Positions 34,812-42,916 of a stretch of 64,000 nucleotides of DNA are shown here, piece by piece. Every line of letters starts with the position of its first letter. Position 1 is the first letter of the stretch. Below the pieces are notes generated by a model. That model was given only the letters and a program-made list of their open reading frames with translations, was not told where the DNA came from and searched no databases. Position numbers and translations under genes: made by a program. Origin of the DNA: Candidatus Krumholzibacteriota bacterium (lineage in GTDB: Bacteria > Krumholzibacteriota > Krumholzibacteriia > JAJRXK01); assembly GCA_029262065.1 (NCBI GenBank), contig JAJDAC010000016.1, positions 78,872 to 142,871 on the forward strand, written 5' to 3'.

Positions 34812-36149
34812 ATGCGTGTGGCGTTTACAACCCTGGGCTGCCGTCTCAATCAATTCGAGACCGAGGGCATGGCGCGCTCGGTGCGTACCTCGCTGGGTAC
34901 GCCCGACGCCGTCGTCGACTTCGACGCCGAGGCCGACGTGTACGTCATCAACTCGTGTACGGTGACGGCGCGGGCCGAGCAGAAGTGCCGGCAGTTGGCG
35001 CGCGGTATAAAACGCAAACATCCCACCGCCAAAGTCATGGTGGTCGGCTGCTACGCGCAGTTGCGGGGCGAAGATCTGTTGGCCTCGCCCGAGGTCGACG
35101 CCGTGCTGGGCAACGAGGAAAAGCGCGCGCTACCCGACTATCTGGAACGGGTACAGACCGAACGCTTCGCCGCCGCCGGCCGCTTTCGTCGTGGCATGCC
35201 CATGGCCGAAGAGTGGATCGATGAGTTTGGTGACCACGCGCGCGCCACGGTAAAAGTCCAGGAGGGGTGCAATCTCCGGTGCACCTTCTGCGCCATCTGG
35301 AAGGCCCGCGGCCCCAGCCGCAGCCGTCCGCCACGTCACGTGGTTGAACAGGTGCAGAGACTGGCGGCACGCGGCTACCAGGAGATCGTCCTCGCGGGCG
35401 TCCATCTGGGGCACTACGGTCGCGATCTCGACACCCCGTCATCCTTGCACGAGCTGCTCGACATGCTGCTGGAGCTCGTGGACCCGTCGGTCCGGTTGCG
35501 GCTATCGAGCATCGATCCCACGGAAATCGACACGGCAATGGTCCAGCGTTTGGTAAAGGACCCCCGTCTGTGTCGATACCTGCATCTACCACTACAGGCC
35601 GGCTCCAATCGCACGCTGCGGGCCATGCGACGCGCCTACAGCACGGAGTACTACGCCGCACTGCTCGATCAGATCGCGGCCGCGGACCCGGTGTTCGGGG
35701 TGGGAGCAGACGTCATCGTCGGTTTCCCGGGGGAGAGTGAGGCCGACTTCCAGGCCACCTACGACCTCCTGGAGCGGTTGCCGGTGTCGTTCTTCCACGT
35801 GTTTCCCTACTCGGATCGTCCCGGCACCTCGGCTACCACCATGGCCGACAAGGTTCCGCGGGCCGTCGTGGCCCAGCGCAGTGCGCGGCTGCGCGAACTG
35901 GGCCAGGCCAAGAAGGCAGGTTTCCTGCATTCCCACGTGGGTTCGGTCTACGAGGGCGTTCTCGAACGGTCCGGCCGCGATGGCCAGGCCTTGCTCGATG
36001 ACTATGCTATGGTTGCGTGCGACGCACCCGAGCACTGGGTGCGACAGCGATTGCTCATTCGCGTCGATTCCATCGAGGGCATGACCCTACGGGGAAGCGT
36101 GCTGGGTCCGGTGGACGCGATCAGCCAGGATGGAGCTCGGGTATCATGA
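34812..36149 (+). CDS. mtaB: tRNA (N6-L-threonylcarbamoyladenosine37-C2) methylthiotransferase MtaB
   Basis: MtaB adds a methylthio group to t6A37. The 445-aa product has the UPF0004 N-terminal domain with its three Fe-S Cys (TLGCRLNQFE, INSCTVT, VVGCYAQ), the radical-SAM CxxxCxxC (EGCNLRCTFCAIWKARG) and a C-terminal TRAM-like region. The TLGCRLNQ start and the short CAIWKARGPSRSR loop favour MtaB over MiaB, which is the next gene. The genes overlap by four bases (ATGA). Confidence 0.9.
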   Translation: MRVAFTTLGCRLNQFETEGMARSVRTSLGTPDAVVDFDAEADVYVINSCTVTARAEQKCRQLARGIKRKHPTAKVMVVGCYAQLRGEDLLASPEVDAVLGNEEKRALPDYLERVQTERFAAAGRFRRGMPMAEEWIDEFGDHARATVKVQEGCNLRCTFCAIWKARGPSRSRPPRHVVEQVQRLAARGYQEIVLAGVHLGHYGRDLDTPSSLHELLDMLLELVDPSVRLRLSSIDPTEIDTAMVQRLVKDPRLCRYLHLPLQAGSNRTLRAMRRAYSTEYYAALLDQIAAADPVFGVGADVIVGFPGESEADFQATYDLLERLPVSFFHVFPYSDRPGTSATTMADKVPRAVVAQRSARLRELGQAKKAGFLHSHVGSVYEGVLERSGRDGQALLDDYAMVACDAPEHWVRQRLLIRVDSIEGMTLRGSVLGPVDAISQDGARVS

Positions 36150-37507
36150 CCGTGGCGGGAAACGGCAAAGCCGGCAAGCGCGTCTACGTGGAAACGTACG
36201 GTTGCCAGATGAACGTGTACGACAGTCGCGCCATCGAGCAGCTGATGGCGGATGATGGCTACGAACAGGTGAACCGGCCCGATCAGGCCGACGTCATGCT
36301 GCTCAATACCTGCGCGGTACGCGACAACGCCGAGACGCGGGTGCTGGGCCGTATCGGCCAACTCCAATCGCACAAGCGCGACCGGGAGGTCATCCTTGGC
36401 ATCGTGGGCTGCATGGCCCAGCGCCTGGGCGACCAATTGGCGGCGCAGAAGAAAGCGGTGGACCTGGTCGTTGGAACCGACAACTACCGGCAGATCCCGG
36501 GCATGATCGCGCAGGCACGCGCGGGGGCCCCGGTGCAGGTGCAGACCCAAGCCGATGGAGTCACCACGTACGACGTGGCGCCCGAACGGGACCCGCTGAA
36601 CAATAGTCATTTCATTTCCATCACGCGCGGCTGCGACTACCGATGCACGTTCTGCGTCGTACCGGCCACGCGGGGGATTCTGCGGGCCAAGGATCCCCGT
36701 CAGGTCGTGCGCGAAGCCGAGCAGGTGGCGCGGTCAGGCGGCGTGGAAGTCACGTTGTTGGGTCAGAACGTGACCGCGTACCGCCATCCCGACGCAAGTT
36801 TTGCCCAGTTGCTGACCGACGTAGCCAACGTTTCGGGGATTCGGCGGGTGCGGTTCCTGACCAGTCACCCCACCGACTTCCCGACCGAAACTCTTCAGGC
36901 CATTGCCGACAACGTGGAGGTGTGCCCCTGGCTCCACATGCCGGTGCAGAGCGGTAGCGATCGCGTGTTGCGGCGCATGAAACGGGGCTACCGTCGCGCC
37001 GCCTACATGGAACTGGTGCACCAGGCTCGACGTATGCTGCCTGATGTCACGTTCAGCACGGACATGATCGTCGGCTTCCCGGGCGAAACCGAGGACGACT
37101 TCGAGCAGACTCTCGACTTGATGCGCGAGGTGGAATTCGACTCGGCCTTCACTTTCAAATACTCGCCGCGTCCGCAGACGCCGGCCGACCGTTTGGAGGA
37201 TGACGTTTCCGAGGAGGCCAAGGGCGAGCGGTTGCAACGATTGCTGCGTGTGCAAGACGAGGTCTGGCAGAAGAAATCGCAGAGCTTGTTGGGAGCGCGT
37301 TGCGAGGTGGCGATCGAGGCCGAGGATCACAAGGGCTTGGGGTACATGAAGGGGCGGACGCGAAACAATCGCAAGGTCCTGGTTCCCAGAAGCGAGAAAT
37401 TGAATACCGGAGACGAAGTGTTGGTGCGACTCACCGGGGTGCAGGCGACGACGTTCTACGCCGAACCGGTGGGCATGCTTTGGAAGTACGAACATGTGGG
37501 TGGCTAG
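36146..37507 (+). CDS. miaB: tRNA-2-methylthio-N6-dimethylallyladenosine synthase MiaB
   Basis: MiaB methylthiolates i6A37 to ms2i6A37, acting after MiaA, also in this window at 47.1 kb. The ATG at 36146 gives 453 aa with YVETYGCQMNVYDSR, LLNTCAVRDNAE and VGCMAQR (auxiliary cluster), the radical-SAM motif TRGCDYRCTFCVVPATRG, LHMPVQSGSDRVLRRMKRGY and a TRAM domain at the C-terminus. Upstream in-frame sequence belongs to mtaB in another frame. Its last 14 bases overlap the lapA start. Confidence 0.96.
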   Translation: MTVAGNGKAGKRVYVETYGCQMNVYDSRAIEQLMADDGYEQVNRPDQADVMLLNTCAVRDNAETRVLGRIGQLQSHKRDREVILGIVGCMAQRLGDQLAAQKKAVDLVVGTDNYRQIPGMIAQARAGAPVQVQTQADGVTTYDVAPERDPLNNSHFISITRGCDYRCTFCVVPATRGILRAKDPRQVVREAEQVARSGGVEVTLLGQNVTAYRHPDASFAQLLTDVANVSGIRRVRFLTSHPTDFPTETLQAIADNVEVCPWLHMPVQSGSDRVLRRMKRGYRRAAYMELVHQARRMLPDVTFSTDMIVGFPGETEDDFEQTLDLMREVEFDSAFTFKYSPRPQTPADRLEDDVSEEAKGERLQRLLRVQDEVWQKKSQSLLGARCEVAIEAEDHKGLGYMKGRTRNNRKVLVPRSEKLNTGDEVLVRLTGVQATTFYAEPVGMLWKYEHVGG

Positions 37508-37832
37508 AATTGTTCTCTTCGTGGCTCTGCTGAGCACCTTCATCTGGGTGGCTTTGCAGAACACGCAATTGGTCGACGTCCGGGTATTCACCAAGACCTT
37601 CCTGGGCATCCGATTGTTCGTGGTCATGTTTCTCAGCGTGCTACTGGGATTCACCGCGGGCTTGCTGCTGGCCGCGATGCGCGAGGTGAGACTGCGTCTG
37701 GCCCTGTCACGCGAGCAGAAGGAAAAGGTGGGGCTCAAGCGCGAAATCGGTGACCTGCGGGCGGCCCCGTTGCAGGGGCTCGAGGCCGAGGTGGCCAGCG
37801 ACGTCACGACTGTCGACCGAGTTTCGGAGTGA
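37494..37832 (+). CDS. lapA: LapA-type (DUF1049) inner-membrane protein
   Basis: This is a 112-aa protein with two membrane segments (IVLFVALLSTFIWVALQNT and FVVMFLSVLLGFTAGLLLAAM) and a charged cytoplasmic tail, the LapA/DUF1049 pattern. In E. coli LapA works with LapB to control LpxC turnover and lipopolysaccharide assembly. The next gene encodes a LapB-like TPR protein, with a TGATG overlap, which supports the assignment. Confidence 0.8.
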   Translation: MWVARIVLFVALLSTFIWVALQNTQLVDVRVFTKTFLGIRLFVVMFLSVLLGFTAGLLLAAMREVRLRLALSREQKEKVGLKREIGDLRAAPLQGLEAEVASDVTTVDRVSE

Positions 37833-39010
37833 TGACCGATCCCGTTACGCTGGGCGTCATCATCACGGTTGCGCTGATCGCGGCCGTGGTGGGTGTTCTG
37901 CTGTTCACGGGCGCTCCCGCCCGGCGACGGCCAGCCAAGGGCGATGCCGAGGCCTTCCACCGTCTGCTCCTGGGTCACCGTGACGAAGCCCGCCAGCTCA
38001 TGACCGAGCTCGTGCGCGCGGGCGACGCCACGCCCCAGGTCTATCTGCGGCTCGGCGTACTGCTGCGCGAAGAGGGGCAGCTCAAGCGCAGTCTCGCGCT
38101 TCACCAGGGTCTGTTGGCCCGGGATGGGCTGGAAGACGACGTTCGTCGCCTGACCGAACTCGCCGTGGCCGAAGACCTGCTGGCCATGGGTCGCAGTGAA
38201 GACGCAGCCTCGCGCCTGTCCGAACTCGACAAACACCTGATCGATGAAGACGTCCTGGCCATGCACGCCGTGGCGTTGCACCGATTGGGCCGGCTGGACG
38301 ACGCCGCCGATGTCCTCCTGCGGAGGGCCAAGCTGGGGAAGCAGCGTGAAGATCTGGAAGCGGCGCGTTACCTGGTGGAAATCGGACGCGAAGCACTTCG
38401 CAACGGTCAGCCCGACACCGCTGCTCGACGCGCCCGCCAGGCGCGCAAATTGGCCGAGTGGACGGCTTCGTACGTGGTCGAAGGCGACAGTCTGTTGCAG
38501 AGGGGTGACGTGGGCAAGGCCATGGACGTCTGGCGCGAGGGCCTGCGACACGCGGGCGACAATCGAGCGACGCTGCTGCCACGTCTGGTAGAAGGCGCCT
38601 TCCAGACCGGCAAGCTCGAAAGCCTGGTGGAGGAGCTGGAGACCATGCGCGACGAACATCCCGATGATCCCGCCCTCTGGAAAGCGGTGGCCGACCTTCG
38701 CCTTCGTCGCGGCGACATCGAACCCTTCTTCGTGCTGATCGAGGACCCGCCGCATCCCGGGGCCGCCGATCTGGCCGCCTGGGCCGGTTGGTTGAGGCAC
38801 CTGAGCGTCGGCGATCCCGCGCATCTTCGTCGTCTGTTGGGAGAGATGCCGGACAGCTTCGGTCCCACGCAGTGGGTATGCTCGTCGTGCCACGAAACCG
38901 ACGCCGAGCCCCGATTGGCGTGCATGAACTGCGGCGCGTTGGCCGATCTGAACGCGGTACCGGCCCTGACACCGGCGCGACGACGCATTGCGTCGGGGAG
39001 TTCGATGTGA
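37832..39010 (+). CDS. lapB: LapB (YciM)-like TPR protein with rubredoxin-type metal site
   Basis: The product is 392 aa with an N-terminal membrane anchor (TLGVIITVALIAAVVGVLLF), TPR repeats from about 45 to 330, and a C-terminal four-Cys knuckle (WVCSSCHETDAEPRLACMNCG). That is the LapB/YciM layout, in which the rubredoxin-like metal site packs on the TPRs. In E. coli LapB promotes FtsH degradation of LpxC. The ATG at 37832 overlaps the lapA stop; a GTG one codon upstream is possible. Proposed role: balancing lipopolysaccharide and phospholipid synthesis. Confidence 0.83.
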   Translation: MTDPVTLGVIITVALIAAVVGVLLFTGAPARRRPAKGDAEAFHRLLLGHRDEARQLMTELVRAGDATPQVYLRLGVLLREEGQLKRSLALHQGLLARDGLEDDVRRLTELAVAEDLLAMGRSEDAASRLSELDKHLIDEDVLAMHAVALHRLGRLDDAADVLLRRAKLGKQREDLEAARYLVEIGREALRNGQPDTAARRARQARKLAEWTASYVVEGDSLLQRGDVGKAMDVWREGLRHAGDNRATLLPRLVEGAFQTGKLESLVEELETMRDEHPDDPALWKAVADLRLRRGDIEPFFVLIEDPPHPGAADLAAWAGWLRHLSVGDPAHLRRLLGEMPDSFGPTQWVCSSCHETDAEPRLACMNCGALADLNAVPALTPARRRIASGSSM

Positions 39011-40062
39011 AGCGCATCGTTCTTCCCGTGGCGGTTTCAGTCTTGGCCCTGGCGCTGGCGGCCACCCAACTCATCGGCGCGGATGATCTTCTTTTGCGCG
39101 TTCGTCAGCTGAAGACCGAAACGCAGTACGATCTTGCGCTTTCGTTGCTGGACGAGACGCCGCCGGCCAAGGCGGACCTCAGCGACGAGTATGCGTGGCT
39201 ACAAGCCCAACTCACACCCGACCCCGATCGGTTCGATCGCCTGGTCGAGCGTCTGGTCGAGGACCACGACGTGCTGGAGGCCGCGGTCCAGGAACGCAGC
39301 CTGGCGCGGGCACGCGAGGCTTTTGCCCGCGGTCGATACCGGGGCACGCTGGAAGGGCTCGCGGCGTTGCCCGCCAACGCACGCGGTGACGATTCCGAGA
39401 TACCCCTCTTCGAATCCATGGCCTCGATCGCGGTGGGAGACGCCGCCACCGCCCGTGACGGATTGCAGTCGATCGATGCGTCCAGTCCGCACTATGCTTC
39501 GGCGCAGGCGTTGTTGGCGCATCTTTCGGTGAAGACCCAGCGGCCTAAGGACGCCATGGAGCACGCGCGTCGCGCTCTGAAATCCGGCAACGACGATGTC
39601 GACGCCCAGGCTCTGTACTCGCTGATCCAGGGTGCCCGCAGTCTCGGCCTGGAGTCGGACGCGAGTCGCGCCCGGGCGGAATTGCTCGAGCGGTTCCCGC
39701 GTAGCGTGGAGGCGGGTCACGAGCGCGTCGGAACCGTTTCGCCGGCCAGTCCATCTGCGTCGGTCGATAGCACCCGCGTGGTCGAAGAGGAAGCCGCGGG
39801 CACGCGCAATGAATTCGCTCTGCAGTTTGGCGCATTCCATGATCGTGCGTTGGCTCTGAAGTTGGTCGAAAAGCTCAGCCGGAATCCCGCGGCGAATATC
39901 GCCACCCTGCGCATCGAGACCGACCGTTCGGCTTCGCCCACCTGGTACCGGGTGATTGGAGGTCGATACCAGACCCGGCGCACGGTCGAGGAATCGCGCG
40001 ACCGACTCCGGGAGGCCGGCATCGATACCATGGTGCTTCAGCCGGGCCGTGGTGGTCGATGA
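39007..40062 (+). CDS. Secreted TPR protein with C-terminal SPOR domain
   Basis: The product is a 351-aa protein whose GTG start overlaps the lapB stop. A signal peptide or anchor (IVLPVAVSVLALALAATQLIGA) is followed by helical TPR-like repeats (about 30-230), a low-complexity linker, and a SPOR domain (about 265-345) with EFALQFGAFHDRALALKLVEKL and WYRVIGGRYQTRRTVEESRDRL. SPOR domains bind denuded septal glycan, so a periplasmic role at the division site is likely. It ends by overlapping the mutS start (ATGA). Confidence 0.8.
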   Translation: MKRIVLPVAVSVLALALAATQLIGADDLLLRVRQLKTETQYDLALSLLDETPPAKADLSDEYAWLQAQLTPDPDRFDRLVERLVEDHDVLEAAVQERSLARAREAFARGRYRGTLEGLAALPANARGDDSEIPLFESMASIAVGDAATARDGLQSIDASSPHYASAQALLAHLSVKTQRPKDAMEHARRALKSGNDDVDAQALYSLIQGARSLGLESDASRARAELLERFPRSVEAGHERVGTVSPASPSASVDSTRVVEEEAAGTRNEFALQFGAFHDRALALKLVEKLSRNPAANIATLRIETDRSASPTWYRVIGGRYQTRRTVEESRDRLREAGIDTMVLQPGRGGR

Positions 40063-42695
40063 GCCGCGGCAAGAACAAGAACGGCCACACGCCCATGATG
40101 GTCCAATACCTGGGCATCAAGGCACAACATCCCGACTCCATCCTGCTGTTCCGGATGGGCGACTTCTACGAAACCTTCTACGAAGACGCCGAGACCGTGG
40201 CCGGTTTGCTGGGCATCACGCTCACGAGTCGCGAGAAGAAGGGTGACCGTCCCATTCCCCTGGCCGGCATTCCGTACCACGCGTTGGACAACTACATGGG
40301 CAAGCTCATGACCGCGGGTTGCACCGTGGCTATTTGTGAGCAGGTCGAAGACCCGGCGCAGGCCAAGGGCCTGGTGCGTCGCGAAGTGGTGGAAGTTCTT
40401 TCGCCGGGAACGGTGAGCCATCCGGGTCTTTTGCCCGGTGACGACAGTGTGTTCCTGCTAGCGCTGGCGCCCGTGACCGACGACGCCGCCGGCCGCAATG
40501 ACATCTGGGGCTACGCGTTGCTCGACGGAACCACCGGAGAGTTCCGTTGCGGCGAAACCCCCGGCCGTGATGTGGCGGGGATGGTACGACGATCCGACGT
40601 GACCGAAGTGGTCGTCCCCGAGGGTCACGAGCGAGCCCTGGATCTGGCCACGCAGGCCGGCGCGAACACGTTGACCGAGGGTTCGGCGCTCTTGTTCGAG
40701 AGCGACTTCGCGCGCCAGGTGTTGTGCGATCACTTCGCGCTACAGGGGCTGGAGGGATTGGGCCTGGCCGATTTTCCCGCGGCCGCCTGCGCGGCGGGCG
40801 CGGCCTTGCGGTACCTACACGATCGGCAACGACGCAAACCGCTGCACGTTCGCGAACTGCAGGTGGACCGGACCGGCGATGTACTGTTGCTCGACCGCGA
40901 AACGGTGTCCCACCTCGAGCTGTTCGAAGGAGCGCGAGGCGAGAAGGACACCACGGTCTTCCATCACCTGAATACGACCCGTACGCCGATGGGGCGCCGC
41001 AGCCTGGCGCGCTGGTTGCGTGCGCCGCTGTGCGACGCCACGGCCATCATAGGTCGTCAGGACGCCGTGGCGTGGTTTTTCGATCGTCCCGCCATGCTCG
41101 CCGCCGCGCGCGATGCATTGCGTGGCATGGGCGACCTCGAACGAGGCTGCGGTCGCATTGCCACCGGTCGCGCCAGCCCCGCCGAGCTGGCGTCGCTGCG
41201 CCAGGGCTTCTCGCGCCTGAATGATCTGGTAGCCGCCCTTGAGTCGCCGGCGCCCGCGAGCGCCGAAGCGGTGCGCGACGTGGCTCCCCGTGTGTTCGAG
41301 TTGGTGCGCCCGCTGCAACGCCTCGTGGATCAGCCACCGACACATCTGCGTACGGGCGGCATCTTCCGTACCGGCGGCGACGATGAACTCGATCGGTTGC
41401 ACGAGCTGACGCGCGGCGGCAAGCAGTGGATCGCTACCTACCAGGAGAACGAGCGGCAACGCACCGGAATCGGCTCGCTCAAGGTGGGGTACAACCGCGT
41501 GTTCGGCTACTACCTCGAAGTAACCAATCCCCATCTGAGCAAGGTTCCCGACGACTACCAGGAAAAGCAGACCCTCGCCAACGCACGCCGATTCATCACG
41601 CCAAGCCTGAAGGAACGGGAACAGCAGATCCTGCGGGCCGAAGAAGATCAGGTCACGCGCGAAGCGGAGCTGTTCGCGGCGTTGCTCGATGAAATGCAAC
41701 AAACCCTGCCCGAACTCGATGCGGCGACTGGCGCCATCGCCACGCTCGACGCCCTGGCGTCATTGGCTGACGTGGCGCGTGCGCGCGGGTACGTGCGCCC
41801 GGTGGTCGACGAAGGGTTGCAACTGGAAGTGGTCGAAGGTCGGCATCCGGTGGTGGAACGCATCGCCCGCGATCCATTCGTACCCAACGACCTTTCGTTG
41901 GCGCCTGACTCGGCTCAACTCCTGTTGCTGACCGGGCCAAACATGGGGGGCAAGTCGACCTATCTGCGACAAACGGCCTTGCTGGTGGTGTTGGCCCAGA
42001 TGGGGAGTTTCGTACCGGCCGCAAGCGCCAGGGTGGGCGTGGTCGACCGCCTGTTCACGCGCGTTGGCGCCTCGGACAACCTGGCGCGTGGCCAGAGCAC
42101 GTTCCTGGTCGAGATGGCGGAGACCGCGAACATCCTGCGTAACGCGACCAATCGCAGCCTGGTGATCCTGGACGAGGTCGGGCGGGGGACGTCCACCGAC
42201 GACGGCCTGGCCCTGGCCTGGGCCATCACCGAGTATCTGCACGATGGGCCCACGCGGCCGAAAACACTGTTCGCGACCCACTTCCACCAACTGACCGGTT
42301 TGGCCGACCGGCTCGAGCACCTACGGAACATCCAGATGGAAGTGCGAGAGGTGAAGGGAACCATCGTCTTCCTGCATCGCGTCGTCGCAGGCGCGGCCGA
42401 TCGCAGCTACGGCGTCCACGTCGCCGAACTTGCCGGCGTACCGCAGCCGGTCCTGGTGCGTGCGCGGCAGATCATGGCCGATCGCGGTGAAGAAGCGACG
42501 GGCCAGGTCGTCGGCCGTGCCGCGGCGCAGGCGGCGGCCGGAGCGAGCAGCGCCCATGACCAGCTGGGGTTGTTTGCCGGCGCCACCGAACACGAGGTGA
42601 TCGATCGCCTGCGGGCAATCGACATCGATCAGATGCGCCCGGTCGAGGCGCTGCAACTGCTGGCCGATCTTGCCGATCGCGTCCGGCACCGCTAG
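40059..42695 (+). CDS. mutS: DNA mismatch repair protein MutS
   Basis: MutS recognises mismatches and small loops. The 878-aa protein has the N-terminal mismatch-binding domain with the stacking Phe in MGDFYETFYEDA, connector, core and clamp domains, Walker A (TGPNMGGKSTYLRQ), the signature DNLARGQSTFLVEM and Walker B (SLVILDEVGRGTSTDDGLALAWA). The C-terminal residues (DQMRPVEALQLLADLADRV) are typical of MutS1. It is the last gene of an operon with four-base overlaps beginning at mtaB. Confidence 0.98.
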   Translation: MSRGKNKNGHTPMMVQYLGIKAQHPDSILLFRMGDFYETFYEDAETVAGLLGITLTSREKKGDRPIPLAGIPYHALDNYMGKLMTAGCTVAICEQVEDPAQAKGLVRREVVEVLSPGTVSHPGLLPGDDSVFLLALAPVTDDAAGRNDIWGYALLDGTTGEFRCGETPGRDVAGMVRRSDVTEVVVPEGHERALDLATQAGANTLTEGSALLFESDFARQVLCDHFALQGLEGLGLADFPAAACAAGAALRYLHDRQRRKPLHVRELQVDRTGDVLLLDRETVSHLELFEGARGEKDTTVFHHLNTTRTPMGRRSLARWLRAPLCDATAIIGRQDAVAWFFDRPAMLAAARDALRGMGDLERGCGRIATGRASPAELASLRQGFSRLNDLVAALESPAPASAEAVRDVAPRVFELVRPLQRLVDQPPTHLRTGGIFRTGGDDELDRLHELTRGGKQWIATYQENERQRTGIGSLKVGYNRVFGYYLEVTNPHLSKVPDDYQEKQTLANARRFITPSLKEREQQILRAEEDQVTREAELFAALLDEMQQTLPELDAATGAIATLDALASLADVARARGYVRPVVDEGLQLEVVEGRHPVVERIARDPFVPNDLSLAPDSAQLLLLTGPNMGGKSTYLRQTALLVVLAQMGSFVPAASARVGVVDRLFTRVGASDNLARGQSTFLVEMAETANILRNATNRSLVILDEVGRGTSTDDGLALAWAITEYLHDGPTRPKTLFATHFHQLTGLADRLEHLRNIQMEVREVKGTIVFLHRVVAGAADRSYGVHVAELAGVPQPVLVRARQIMADRGEEATGQVVGRAAAQAAAGASSAHDQLGLFAGATEHEVIDRLRAIDIDQMRPVEALQLLADLADRVRHR

Positions 42696-42916
42696 GCCCT
42701 ACCTGGCGCGATCGGTGCTTACCCGGACAGGGATGCTGGGCTGAATGCCTGGTTTCCTGGAAACCTCGGGTGGGACCATGTGTCCGACGTTCGTTCGACC
42801 GGCCGGTGATCGGATCCGGGCACGACCTCAGAACCCACCCCCAAGATGACTTCTATCTCGTTGTCATACAATGATATGGAGTCTCAGGTCTACCGGCCCA
42901 GAAGAGCTGTTCCAAA
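42696..42916. other. Intergenic region after mutS
   Basis: No gene is supported in these 221 nt. A perfect small hairpin (GGTTTC, CTG loop, GAAACC) lies at 42751-42765, and an AT-rich patch with TACAAT lies near 42866. No convincing -35 accompanies it. Confidence 0.5.

Noticed and set aside
42851..42880. Promoter at TACAAT before the GAF protein
   Set aside because: No -35 box occurs at 16-18 nt upstream.
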